Source: Xanthobacter sp. NM-25
Lineage (GTDB): Bacteria > Pseudomonadota > Alphaproteobacteria > Rhizobiales > Xanthobacteraceae
Length of the DNA: 64,000 nucleotides
Assembly (NCBI RefSeq): GCF_022138605.1
Contig: NZ_JACBFS010000006.1
Span: 186,001-250,000, forward strand
Direction: 5' to 3'
A program made the position numbers and the translations under genes. Positions within the stretch are counted from its first letter, which is position 1; each line of letters begins with the position of its first letter. The notes under the pieces are model-generated. The model saw nothing but the letters and a program-made list of their open reading frames with translations. It had not been told where the DNA came from and searched no databases. This document shows positions 25,236-33,950 of the stretch, piece by piece.

Positions 25236-27562
25236 CCGGCATCACCTTCCCCACCGATGCCGCGACGCCGGTCACCGGCACCCCGGTGGAGCGCCTGGAA
25301 GATGCGCGGCTGCTGACCGGCACCGGCTGCTTCGTGGACGATCTCACCCGGCCCGACCTTTTGCACGCCGTGGTGCTGCGCTCGTCCATGGCCCACGGCC
25401 GCATCGTCGCCATCGATGCCTCTGCCGCCCTGGAGCTGGACGGCGTGGTGGCGGTCTTCACCGCCGCCGATGTCGCCTCGGACGGCGCGGTGCCGCTCAT
25501 TCCCATCCGCCTGGCGCCATTCCCGGAATCCCAGGCGTTCCGCCAGCCGGTGATCGCCGTCGACACGGTGCGTTATGTGGGCGAGCCGGTGGCGCTGGTG
25601 GTGGCCACATCCCGCGCCATCGCCGAGGACGCCCTGGAGCTGATCGAGCTCGACATCGACGCCCTCGAAGCCGTGGCCAGTACGGATGCGGCCCTGGCGG
25701 CGGAGGGCGACGGGGTCTTGTTCCCCGGGACCGGCAGCAATCTGGTGCTGCGCTATACGGCGCAGATGGGCGATGCCGACACCGCCTTCGCCAACGCCCC
25801 CTATGTGCGCACCGAGCGCTTCTCCACTCAGCGCCACAGCGCCGTGCCCATGGAGACCCGCGGCCTTCTGGCCGAATGGGATGCGGAACATGGCCACCTG
25901 TTCCTGAGCGGTGCCGCCAAGGTACCCTATTTCAACCGGCGCGCTCTGGCCGAGGCCCTCGGCCTCGGCATGGATGAGATCGATCTTCTGGAACAGGACG
26001 TGGGCGGCGGCTTCGGCGTACGCGGCGAATACTATCCGGAAGACTTCCTCGTCTGCTTCGCGGCCCGCCGGCTCGGCCGTCCGGTGAAGTGGATCGAGGA
26101 TCGCCGCGAGCACTTCATGGCCACCAACCATTCGCGGGAGATCGCCTGCGAATTGTCCATCGCCTGCGCGCGCGACGGCACCATCCTGGCGCTTGCCGGC
26201 CGGCTCGATGCGGACATGGGCGCCTATATCCGCACCAATGGCGGCGTGGTGCCGGCCAAGGCCGGCCAGTTCCTCCCGGGCCCCTACCGCATCCGCGACA
26301 TCCATGTGGACGTGAGCATCGTCGTCACCAACAAGACCCCGGTGGGCACCTATCGTGGCCCCGGGCGGTTCGAGGCCAATTTCTTCCGCGAGCGGCTCAT
26401 CGACATGGCGGCAGCCGATCTCGGCCTCGACCCCAATGTGATGCGCGCGCACAACCTCATCACCGCCGCCGACATGCCGTGGGATGCGGGCAAGCTGGTG
26501 CCCTATGAGGCGGAAACCTCGTTCGACACCGGCGATTACCCGGTCACGCTCACCCGCTGCCTGGAAGAGATCGGCTGGGAAAAGAACAAGCATCTGCAGG
26601 GCACCGTCATCGATGGCCTCTACCATGGCATCGGCGTCGCCTGCTTCGTGGAGAGTGGCGGCGCTGGCCCGCGGGAGAATGCGCGCATCACCCTCGAAAC
26701 CGACGGCACCCTCACGGTGGCGGTGGGCTCGTCCTCGGTGGGCCAGGGCATCGAGACCGCCCATGCCCAGATCGCCGCCGACGCCCTCGGCCTGCCCCTC
26801 GGCAAGGTGCGGGTACTGCATGGCTCCACCACCCTCTTGCACGAAGGCTTCGGCACCTATCATTCCCGCGCCGTGATCATGGGCGGCTCGGCCATCCTCG
26901 ATGCCGCCACCAACCTCAAGGAGCATCTGGTGGCGGCCGCCGCCAAGCGCCTCGGCCTGCCCAATACCCGGCTGGTGGTGGAGAACGGCGGGGTGGGCAG
27001 CGGCGACCGCTTCATCTCCCTGGCGGAATTGGCCACGGACGGACCGTTCAGCGCCAATGGCACCTTCGCCAATACCACCCGCACCTACAGCTACGGCGCC
27101 CACGCCTGCCATGTGGCCGTGAACCCGCAGACGGGGGCGGTGAAGATCCTCGATTTCGTGGCGGTGGAAGATGTGGGCCGCGCCATCAATCCGCTCATCG
27201 TCCATGGCCAGGCCATCGGCGCCATCGTGCAGGGCCTCGGCGGGGTGTTCCTCGACCATCTCGTCTATGACTCCGAGGGCCAGCTGCTGAATGCCTCCCT
27301 CGCCGATTATCTGCTGCCCACCGCCACCGATTTTCCCAACGTGCGCGCGGTGACGCTGGAGCTCCACCCTTCGCCCACCAATCCCCTCGGCGCGAAGGGC
27401 GCGGGCGAAGGCGGCATCGTCGCCGTCGCGGGCGCGACCGCCAATGCCGTGGCGGCCGCGCTCGCGCCCCTCGGTGTCACGATCACCGATCTGCCCCTCA
27501 CGCCGCCACGCCTGTGGCAGCTCATCTCAGACGCCCGCGCCGCGGCCGAACCGGAACACTGA
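25229..27562 (+). CDS. Molybdopterin-binding large subunit of a molybdenum hydroxylase (CoxL-like)
   Basis: The 777-aa protein has the xanthine-oxidase-family large-subunit pattern: PVERLEDARLLTGTGCFVDD, VGGGFGVRGEYYPEDFL, and a C-terminal GAKGAGEGG (about 721-729) with the catalytic Glu. The active-site loop reads TYRGPGR near residue 375. True CO dehydrogenase has AYxCSFR there, so this is a form-II-like enzyme, likely a hydroxylase of an aromatic or N-heteroaromatic ring using water as the oxygen source. It needs Mo-molybdopterin cytosine dinucleotide. Amidohydrolase, importer and CoxG-like genes follow in the same direction. Confidence 0.93.
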   Translation: MLTGITFPTDAATPVTGTPVERLEDARLLTGTGCFVDDLTRPDLLHAVVLRSSMAHGRIVAIDASAALELDGVVAVFTAADVASDGAVPLIPIRLAPFPESQAFRQPVIAVDTVRYVGEPVALVVATSRAIAEDALELIELDIDALEAVASTDAALAAEGDGVLFPGTGSNLVLRYTAQMGDADTAFANAPYVRTERFSTQRHSAVPMETRGLLAEWDAEHGHLFLSGAAKVPYFNRRALAEALGLGMDEIDLLEQDVGGGFGVRGEYYPEDFLVCFAARRLGRPVKWIEDRREHFMATNHSREIACELSIACARDGTILALAGRLDADMGAYIRTNGGVVPAKAGQFLPGPYRIRDIHVDVSIVVTNKTPVGTYRGPGRFEANFFRERLIDMAAADLGLDPNVMRAHNLITAADMPWDAGKLVPYEAETSFDTGDYPVTLTRCLEEIGWEKNKHLQGTVIDGLYHGIGVACFVESGGAGPRENARITLETDGTLTVAVGSSSVGQGIETAHAQIAADALGLPLGKVRVLHGSTTLLHEGFGTYHSRAVIMGGSAILDAATNLKEHLVAAAAKRLGLPNTRLVVENGGVGSGDRFISLAELATDGPFSANGTFANTTRTYSYGAHACHVAVNPQTGAVKILDFVAVEDVGRAINPLIVHGQAIGAIVQGLGGVFLDHLVYDSEGQLLNASLADYLLPTATDFPNVRAVTLELHPSPTNPLGAKGAGEGGIVAVAGATANAVAAALAPLGVTITDLPLTPPRLWQLISDARAAAEPEH

Positions 27563-27568
27563 CGCGCC

Positions 27569-28573
27569 ATGCCCATTGACGTCCATGCCCATTACGTGCC
27601 GCCGCAGCTGCTGAACGCCATCGCCGATCGTGGCGCACAGATCGGCGTGACACTGCTGCCCTCCCCCGATGGCAAGCCCCCGGCGCTGGCCTTCGACTAT
27701 GGCTTCAAGGTGCGCCCCATGTTCCCCAAGCTGGTGGAGGACGTGACGGTGCGCCGCGCCAGCCTCGACCGCCAGGGGCTCGATCGCCAATTGGTGGCCA
27801 CCTGGCCGGACATCTACGGCTATGGCCTTGCCGCCGGCCCCTGCACCGCCTGGCACCAGATGCTCAACGACACGCTGGCGGACTGGTGCGACACCCATGC
27901 CGACCGCTTCTCCTTCGTCGCCTCGGTGCCGCTGGTGTCGGCCGCCGATGCCGCCGCCGAGCTGGAGCGGGTAGAACGGCTGGGCGCGGTGGCGGTGATG
28001 GTGCCGGCCAATGTGGAAGGCACCAATCTCGGCGATCTCGACCTCGATGCGTTCTGGGCCGCGGCCGAGCGCCTGAAGCTGCCGGTGGTGCTGCATCCGG
28101 TGCTCACCGGCCCGGCCCCGCGCGCCGCCAAATATGCGCTGACCCAGGTGGTGCAATACACGTTCGACACCACGCTGGGCCTCGGCTCGCTGCTCGCCAC
28201 CGGCGTGCTCGACCGGTTCCCCGGCCTGAAGCTGGTGATCTCCCATGGCGGCGGCGCCTTCCCCTATCTCATCGGCCGGTTCGACATCATGTATGGCCGC
28301 GTCGACCATGCGGCGCAGGGGGTGACCGCCCGCGAGGCGCCCTCCGCCTATGCGCCGCGCCTCGCCTACGACACCATCGTGCATGCGCCGAAAACGCTGC
28401 GCTTCCTGGCCGAGACCATGGGCCTCGACGCGCTGGTACTGGGCACCGACGAATCCTTCCCGCCGGCGGATCTCGACCCGCTCGGCCACCTGAAAGAGGC
28501 CGGCTTCTCCGCCGCCGAGATCGAAGCGATCAGCGAGGCCACGCCCCGCAGGATTTTCTCGCGCATCAAATAA
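27569..28573 (+). CDS. Amidohydrolase of the ACMSD family
   Basis: The 334-aa TIM-barrel protein starts with the metal-binding HxH (H6, H8 in DVHAHYVPP), then shows VVLHPVL, KLVISHGGGAFPYLIGRFDIMYGR and LVLGTDESFP, matching the metal ligands and acid residue of 2-amino-3-carboxymuconate semialdehyde decarboxylase and related gamma-resorcylate or 5-carboxyvanillate decarboxylases. It either decarboxylates an aromatic acid or hydrolyses a ring product. It follows the hydroxylase large subunit after six bases, so it very likely acts on that enzyme's product. Confidence 0.92.
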   Translation: MPIDVHAHYVPPQLLNAIADRGAQIGVTLLPSPDGKPPALAFDYGFKVRPMFPKLVEDVTVRRASLDRQGLDRQLVATWPDIYGYGLAAGPCTAWHQMLNDTLADWCDTHADRFSFVASVPLVSAADAAAELERVERLGAVAVMVPANVEGTNLGDLDLDAFWAAAERLKLPVVLHPVLTGPAPRAAKYALTQVVQYTFDTTLGLGSLLATGVLDRFPGLKLVISHGGGAFPYLIGRFDIMYGRVDHAAQGVTAREAPSAYAPRLAYDTIVHAPKTLRFLAETMGLDALVLGTDESFPPADLDPLGHLKEAGFSAAEIEAISEATPRRIFSRIK

Positions 28574-28612
28574 TAAAACGACCTTCCAGATAAACCATAA
28601 GGGGATCAGCTG

Positions 28613-29638
28613 ATGAAACGACTTCTGCTCACCACGGCCCTCCTCCTCGGTACACTCGCAGGCGCCCATGCCCAGGACGAAAAGGTCGTCCGCGTCGGCA
28701 CCACAAACCTCACCTCCGACATCGGCCTCTACCTTGCGGACAAGAAGGGGTATTTCAAGGATCAAGGTCTGAAAGTCGAACTGATCCGGTTCGACTCCGG
28801 CGCCAAGATGATCGCGCCCCTCGGGTCTGGCGAACTCGATGCCGGGGCGGGTGCCGCCTCCGCCGGCCTTTACAATGCGGTCAATCGCGGCCTCAAGCTG
28901 AAGATCATCGCCGACAAGGGCACCAATCTGAAGGACTACAGCTACAAGTCCCTCACCGTGCGCAAGGATCTCATCGACAGCGGCGCGTTCAAGTCGCTGG
29001 CTGATCTCAAGGGCAAGAAGGTAGCGGTGGTGGCCAAGGGGGCCGCCGACGAATCCGTGATCCACCAGGCGCTGTTGAAGGCGGGCCTGCAGGATTCCGA
29101 TATCGAACTCGTCTATCTGCCGTTCCCCCAGCACATCACCGCTTTCACCAACAAGGCCATCGACGCCGCCATCTCCTCCGAGCCCGGCACCACCACCATG
29201 GTGCGCAACGGCGTCGCGGTGCGCTTCACCGGCCTCGACAGCTTCTATCCCGTGCAGCAGACCGCCATGCTGCTGGGCAACGGCCGGTTCCTCGCCGACA
29301 AGGAAACCACCGAGAAGTTCATTCGCGCCTATCTGCGCGGCGTGCGTGACTATGTGGCGACCCTCAAGGACGGCAAGATCGCCGGTCCCGGCGCCAAGGA
29401 GATGATCGCCGACATCAGCGCCATGACCGGCATCAAGAACCAGGAGCTGATCGCCGCCGCCGTGCCTGTGTTCATCAACCCCAACGGCACGGTGGACATG
29501 GCCAGCCTCAAGGCCGACCTCGAATACTTCAAGTCAAAGGGCCTGGTGACTTCCGACGTGACGGTCGAAGACGTGGTGGACCCGACGTTCGTCGAGGCTG
29601 CCGTGGCCAAGCTCGGCACCGCGCCACTCCCGAAATGA
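28613..29638 (+). CDS. ABC transporter substrate-binding protein (NMT1/TauA-like)
   Basis: The 341-aa protein has a Sec signal (MKRLLLTTALLLGTLAGAHA, cleavage about residue 20) and an NMT1-type periplasmic fold: VRVGTTNLTSDIGLYLADKKGYFKDQGLKVELIRFDSG, LADLKGKKVAVVAKGAADE. Unlike the similar receptor at 13.8-14.8 kb it is Lys-rich. With the downstream ATPase and permease it makes a complete importer. Its position between the hydroxylase genes and CoxG suggests it brings in the hydroxylase substrate. Confidence 0.92.
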   Translation: MKRLLLTTALLLGTLAGAHAQDEKVVRVGTTNLTSDIGLYLADKKGYFKDQGLKVELIRFDSGAKMIAPLGSGELDAGAGAASAGLYNAVNRGLKLKIIADKGTNLKDYSYKSLTVRKDLIDSGAFKSLADLKGKKVAVVAKGAADESVIHQALLKAGLQDSDIELVYLPFPQHITAFTNKAIDAAISSEPGTTTMVRNGVAVRFTGLDSFYPVQQTAMLLGNGRFLADKETTEKFIRAYLRGVRDYVATLKDGKIAGPGAKEMIADISAMTGIKNQELIAAAVPVFINPNGTVDMASLKADLEYFKSKGLVTSDVTVEDVVDPTFVEAAVAKLGTAPLPK

Positions 29639-29748
29639 GCCCACGGATCACGTGAGCCCACCGGCCGGAACGCCGCGCGTGGTTCCGGCCGACATGCGAG
29701 GGGCGGAGCCGCCGGCTCCGCCACCCTTTCCTCGGATCAGGGTAGGTC

Positions 29749-30555
29749 ATGATGGAACCCGTGTCGCCATCGGGGTCGGCGCCAACGTCGAAGGTGAGCC
29801 TCCAGAGTGTCAGCAAGCGCCATGGTCGCCACCTGGCGCTCGATGCGGTCTCTCTGGAGATCCCCGTGGGCAGCTTCTGCGTCATCGTCGGCCCGTCCGG
29901 CTGTGGCAAGACCACGCTGCTGCGCATCCTCGCCGGCCTCGATACCCCTTCGGAGGGGCGGATCGAGATTGCCGATCCGTCCCCCGGGCAGCCCTCCAAC
30001 TCCATGGTGTTTCAGGGCGACTCCCTGTTTCCCTGGATGACGGTGTGGGAAAATGCCGCCTATGGCCTGCGCATGCGCGGCGTTGCCGAAGACGAGGTCA
30101 CCGCCGTGGTGACGCGCTTCCTGGAAAAGACCGGGCTGATGGCGGCGCGCGATCGCTATCCCCACCAGCTCTCCGGCGGCATGCGCCAGCGCGCCTCCAT
30201 CGCCCGGGCCTTCGCCAACGATCCCGACATCCTGTTGATGGACGAGCCGTTCTCGGCCCTCGACGAGCAGAACAAGACCCTGCTCCAGCAGGAGCTGCTG
30301 CGGATCTGGGAAGAAACCCGCAAGACCGTGGTGTTCATCACCCACTCGGTGGACGAGGCGGTGACCCTCGGCGACCAGATCGTGGTGATGACCGCCGGTC
30401 CCGGCCGCATCAAGGCAGTGGTGGACGTGGGCTTCCCGCGCCCCCGCAACGTCTTGGAACTGCGGCATGATCCCGCCTATGGCGAGCTCGTCTACGCGAT
30501 CTGGGGCCAGTTGCGCGAGGAAGTGGACCGGGCGCGTGCCGGCAAGGGGAACTGA
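29749..30555 (+). CDS. ABC transporter ATP-binding protein (SsuB/TauB type)
   Basis: The 268-aa ATPase contains Walker A GPSGCGKTT (48-56), Q-loop MVFQGDSLFPW, signature LSGGMRQR, Walker B ILLMDEPFSALD and H-loop FITHS (Ser in place of the usual Asp after His). It energises the importer formed with the NMT1-type receptor upstream and the permease downstream. The two starting methionines are adjacent; GGTAGG precedes them. Confidence 0.93.
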   Translation: MMEPVSPSGSAPTSKVSLQSVSKRHGRHLALDAVSLEIPVGSFCVIVGPSGCGKTTLLRILAGLDTPSEGRIEIADPSPGQPSNSMVFQGDSLFPWMTVWENAAYGLRMRGVAEDEVTAVVTRFLEKTGLMAARDRYPHQLSGGMRQRASIARAFANDPDILLMDEPFSALDEQNKTLLQQELLRIWEETRKTVVFITHSVDEAVTLGDQIVVMTAGPGRIKAVVDVGFPRPRNVLELRHDPAYGELVYAIWGQLREEVDRARAGKGN

Positions 30556-30558
30556 GCG

Positions 30559-31365
30559 ATGACCACCATCATCACACCCGCCAAGAACATCACCCAGCCC
30601 ATCTGGTGGACCGCCTTCACCTCGGACCGGGCCATTTCCATCGTCTCCCCCATCGCCCTGCTGACGGTGTGGGAGGTCTGCGCGCGCCTGGGCTTCCTGG
30701 ACGAGCGCTTCTTTCCCGCCCCGCTGCACATCGTCGCCCACATGCTCGACATGGCCGGCAGCGGCGGGCTCTGGGACAATGTGGGCGCCAGCCTCTATCG
30801 CCTGGGGGTGGGCCTCCTGGTGGGCGGTATTCCCGCCATCGCCATCGGCCTCGCCATGGGCCTTTATCATCCGGTGCGGGCGGCCCTCGATCCGCTGATC
30901 TCCGCCACCTACCCGATCCCGAAAAGCTCGCTGCTGCCGCTGATCCTGCTCATCTTCGGCATCGGCGAGGGCTCCAAGATCGCCATGGTGGCCATCGGCG
31001 TGTTCTATCCGGTGGTCATCAACACCGCGGTGGGCGTGCGCCAGTTGCCGCCCATCTATCTGGACGTCGGCCGGAACTTCAAGGCGAGCAGCTGGAACAC
31101 CTTCCGCACCATCGCCTTGCCCGGCGCCATGCCGCTCATCATGACCGGCATCAAGCTCGGCGCCGGCATGGGCCTGGTGCTGATCGCCATCGCCGAGATG
31201 GTGGGGGCGAAAAGCGGCCTCGGCTACATGATCTGGAACGCCTGGGAGCTGTTCGACGTCACCACCATGTATGTGGGCCTGTTCGTCATCGCCCTCATCG
31301 GCTTCATCATGAACAGCGCCCTCGACGCCATCGAGCGCCGGCTCATTCCCTGGAAAAACGCCTGA
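30559..31365 (+). CDS. ABC transporter permease (SsuC/TauC type)
   Basis: The 268-aa membrane protein has about six transmembrane helices and the family coupling region ATYPIPKSSLLPLILLIFGIGEGSKIAMVAIGVFYPVVINT, with FRTIALPGAMPLIMTGIKLGAGMGLVLIAIAEMVGAKSGLGYMI toward the C-terminus. It begins three bases after the ATPase stop codon. It forms the inner-membrane channel of this importer. Confidence 0.93.
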   Translation: MTTIITPAKNITQPIWWTAFTSDRAISIVSPIALLTVWEVCARLGFLDERFFPAPLHIVAHMLDMAGSGGLWDNVGASLYRLGVGLLVGGIPAIAIGLAMGLYHPVRAALDPLISATYPIPKSSLLPLILLIFGIGEGSKIAMVAIGVFYPVVINTAVGVRQLPPIYLDVGRNFKASSWNTFRTIALPGAMPLIMTGIKLGAGMGLVLIAIAEMVGAKSGLGYMIWNAWELFDVTTMYVGLFVIALIGFIMNSALDAIERRLIPWKNA

Positions 31366-31393
31366 TCCGGCGATCTCAAAGAGGAGCAATCCC

Positions 31394-31858
31394 ATGGCTC
31401 TGGAAATGACCGGCGAATGCGATCTCGCCGCCTCCCGCGAGACGGTCTACGCCGCCCTCAACGACGAGAACGTGCTCAAGCAGTGCATCCCCGGCTGCGA
31501 GGAGATCGAGCGCCTGGGCCCGGACGAGCTGCGCGCGGTCGTGGTGGCCAAGGTCGGGCCGGTGAAGGCCAAGTTCAAGGGCAAGGTCACGTTGTCCGAT
31601 CGCGAGCCGCCGAGCCGCTACCGCATCACCGGCGAGGGGGATGGCGGCATCTCCGGCTTCGCCAAGGGTGGCGCCCTCGTCACCCTCACCGAACTGCCCG
31701 AAGGCGGCACCCGCCTCGTCTATGAGGTGGAAGCGCAGATCGGCGGCAAGTTGGCCCAACTCGGCCAGCGGCTCATCGCCGGCACCGCCAAGAAGAATGC
31801 CGACGCCTTCTTCGAGAACCTCGTGAAGCTGCTTGCCCCCTCCGAGGACGCCGCCTGA
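31394..31858 (+). CDS. CoxG-like SRPBCC protein
   Basis: The 154-aa protein begins MALEMTGECDLAASRETVYAALNDENVLKQCIPGCEEIERLG, the conserved opening of the carbon-monoxide-dehydrogenase subunit G family (START/SRPBCC hydrophobic-pocket fold). CoxG proteins accompany many CoxL-type hydroxylases and are thought to help maturation or anchoring at the membrane. Here it ends the rightward operon, after a good AGAGGAGC ribosome site. The usual coxDEF maturation genes (AAA+ and VWA proteins) are absent from the window. Confidence 0.9.
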   Translation: MALEMTGECDLAASRETVYAALNDENVLKQCIPGCEEIERLGPDELRAVVVAKVGPVKAKFKGKVTLSDREPPSRYRITGEGDGGISGFAKGGALVTLTELPEGGTRLVYEVEAQIGGKLAQLGQRLIAGTAKKNADAFFENLVKLLAPSEDAA

Positions 31859-31875
31859 CCCTGGCGTCCTCGACC

Positions 31876-31905
31876 GCAGGGGCGGCACCGCCCTGCCGCC
31901 CCTGC
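31876..31905. terminator. Hairpin between convergent genes
   Basis: A perfect 12-bp stem (31876-31887 with 31894-31905) closes a six-base loop in the 61 bases between the CoxG-like gene and the convergent M20 hydrolase gene. It is followed on the plus strand by a pyrimidine-rich but not U-only stretch, so it could work as a terminator in either direction. Confidence 0.6.
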
Positions 31906-31919
31906 ACCCCTCTTCGTAC

Positions 31920-33194
31920 TCAGCGCGGCTGAAAGCCGGTGATGGTGCCGAGAAGAACCTCGGCGCCCGCGGCCACATCCTCGATGGTCACATGCTCGGC
32001 CGGATGATGGCTCACCCCGCCACGGCAGCGCACGAAGATCATGGCCATGTCGGCCAGGTCGATCATGGCCATGCCGTCGTGCCCCGCCCCGCTCGGCAGT
32101 TCCAGCACCCGATGGCCCGCCGCGGTGAGCGCCGCGCCGATCTGCGCCCTGAGCCAGGGTGCGCACAGCGCGGTGCCATTCTCATGGGTCTTGATGATGC
32201 GGGCCTTGAGGCCGCGCCGCGCGGCGATCTCGTCGATGGCGTCCACCACGTCGGAAACCGTCTCCCGCCGCTGGCCGTCGTCTGCCGCCCGCAGATCGAT
32301 GGAGATGACGGCGCGGCCCGGAATGACATTGGCGGCGCCGGGCGTGGCGGCGATCTGGCCCACCGTGCCCACCACACCGATGCCCGCCTGGGCCAGGGCC
32401 TCCACCGCCAGCACGCATTCGGACGCCCCCGCGAGGGCATCCTGGCGCAGCCCCATGGGGACCGTGCCCGCATGCCCGGCCATGCCGTCCAGTTCCACCC
32501 GGAACCGGTTGGCGCCGCTGATGGCAGTGACCACCCCCACCGGCAGATCTTCCTTCTCCAGCACCGGCCCCTGCTCGATGTGCAGCTCCAGATAGGCCAG
32601 CACATCCTCCCGCCGCCGCGCCGCCCGGCGGATGCGATCGGGATCGAGCCCGAAGGCGATCATGGCCTCGCGCAGGGTGATGCCGTCGGCATCCTTCGCC
32701 TCCAGCGCGCCCTCGTCAAAGGTGCCGGCCAAAGCCCGGCTGCCCAGCAAGGTCGAGGAGAAGCGCACGCCTTCCTCGTCGCTGAAGCCCACCACCTCCA
32801 CCGCATGGGGCAGGCGCACCCCGGCGGCGGAGAGCGCCGCCACCGCCTCGATGGCGGTGATGACGCCAAGCGGCCCATCCCATTTTCCGGCGTTGCGCAC
32901 GGTGTCGTAATGGGAGCCCACCAGCAGTGCCGGGGCGCTCGGGGCCTCGCCTTCGTAGCGGCCCACCACATTGCCGATCTCATCCATGCGCGCCGCCATG
33001 CCGGCCTCGCGCATCCAGGTGAGGATGAGGTCCGCCGCCCGGCGATGCTCGGGCGAGAAGACGACCCGCGTCACCTCCCCGTCCCGTTCGGTGATGGCCG
33101 CCAGTTCCTCGATCCGGCGGACGATGCGCGCCGCCATTTCGGCAGGCCGCGCCAACAGTGCGCGGGACATGGTGATGGCTCCTCCCCTGTCCAT
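31920..33194 (-). CDS. M20-family Zn-dependent hydrolase (allantoate amidohydrolase / N-carbamoyl-amino-acid hydrolase type)
   Basis: The 424-aa enzyme shows M20 dimetal-site motifs: GSHYDTVRNAGKWDGPLGV (ligand His and bridging Asp), FSDEEGVRF (catalytic Glu and ligand Glu), LELHIEQGPVLE, GMAGHAGTVPM and PSGAGHDGM, with a final SHHPAEHV. The HIEQGPxLE and GMAGHAGT strings are typical of carbamoylases and allantoate amidohydrolases, which release ammonia or carbamate from N-carbamoyl or ureido compounds. Two starts, 33194 and 33170, both have good ribosome sites. It is next to a polar amino-acid importer, suggesting the substrate is taken up by that system. Confidence 0.9.
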   Translation of the reverse strand: MDRGGAITMSRALLARPAEMAARIVRRIEELAAITERDGEVTRVVFSPEHRRAADLILTWMREAGMAARMDEIGNVVGRYEGEAPSAPALLVGSHYDTVRNAGKWDGPLGVITAIEAVAALSAAGVRLPHAVEVVGFSDEEGVRFSSTLLGSRALAGTFDEGALEAKDADGITLREAMIAFGLDPDRIRRAARRREDVLAYLELHIEQGPVLEKEDLPVGVVTAISGANRFRVELDGMAGHAGTVPMGLRQDALAGASECVLAVEALAQAGIGVVGTVGQIAATPGAANVIPGRAVISIDLRAADDGQRRETVSDVVDAIDEIAARRGLKARIIKTHENGTALCAPWLRAQIGAALTAAGHRVLELPSGAGHDGMAMIDLADMAMIFVRCRGGVSHHPAEHVTIEDVAAGAEVLLGTITGFQPR

Positions 33195-33221
33195 GGCGTC
33201 CTCTCCTTTGGTTGGGGCCGG

Positions 33222-33950
33222 CTAATGCTGGCTGCCCACGAACTGCGCCAGTTCCGGCGTGCCGGGATTGGCGAACAGCGCCTTGGGCGGGCCTTCCTCA
33301 TGCACCCGGCCCTGGTGCATGAAGACGAGCTTGGTGCCCACGTCGCGGGCGAACCGCATCTCATGGGTCACGAGGATCAGCGTCATGCCCTCGCTGGCGA
33401 GCTGCTCCACCACCTTCAGCACCTCGTTGACCAGTTCCGGATCGAGGGCGGAGGTGATCTCGTCGCACAACAGCACGGTGGGGCGCATGGCCAGCGAGCG
33501 GGCGATGGCGACGCGCTGTTGCTGGCCGCCGGAGAGCTGGCTGGGATAAGCGTCGAACTTGCCGGCAAGCCCCACCTTTTCCAGAAGCGCCTCGGCCATG
33601 GCGCGGGCCTCGCCCTTCTGCTCCTTGGCCACCACGGTGGGCGCGAGCATCACGTTCTCGCCGGCGGTGAGGTGGGGGAAGAGGTTGAACTGCTGGAACA
33701 CCATGCCCACGTGGCGGCGCAGGGTGCGAAGATCAGTCTCGCCGTCGCCCACGGTCATCCCGTCCACGGTGATGGCGCCGGCCTGGTAGGTCTCCAGGCC
33801 GTTGATGCAGCGCAGGAGCGTGCTCTTGCCAGAACCGGAGCGACCGATGATGGCGGTGACATCGCCACGGCCGATCTCCAGCGACACCCCCTTGAGGACC
33901 TCTTGCGCGCCGTAGCTCTTGCGCACGTCCTTGATGCTAACGAGCGACAT
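33222..33950 (-). CDS. Polar amino-acid ABC transporter ATP-binding protein (GlnQ/HisP type)
   Basis: The 242-aa ATPase has Walker A GRSGSGKST (36-44), the PAAT-typical FQQFNLFPHLTAGENV, signature LSGGQQQRVAIARSLAM, Walker B VLLCDEITSALDPE (Ile in place of the usual Pro after DE) and H-loop LVTHEMRFAR. The DEITSALDPE variant occurs elsewhere in amino-acid ABC ATPases. It is the last transporter gene, overlapping the adjacent permease gene by 14 bases. Confidence 0.93.
   Translation of the reverse strand: MSLVSIKDVRKSYGAQEVLKGVSLEIGRGDVTAIIGRSGSGKSTLLRCINGLETYQAGAITVDGMTVGDGETDLRTLRRHVGMVFQQFNLFPHLTAGENVMLAPTVVAKEQKGEARAMAEALLEKVGLAGKFDAYPSQLSGGQQQRVAIARSLAMRPTVLLCDEITSALDPELVNEVLKVVEQLASEGMTLILVTHEMRFARDVGTKLVFMHQGRVHEEGPPKALFANPGTPELAQFVGSQH

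Noticed and set aside
25229..27562. Carbon monoxide dehydrogenase large subunit.
   Set aside because: The active-site loop is TYRGPGR, not AYxCSFR, and coxDEF are absent; a ring hydroxylase is more likely.
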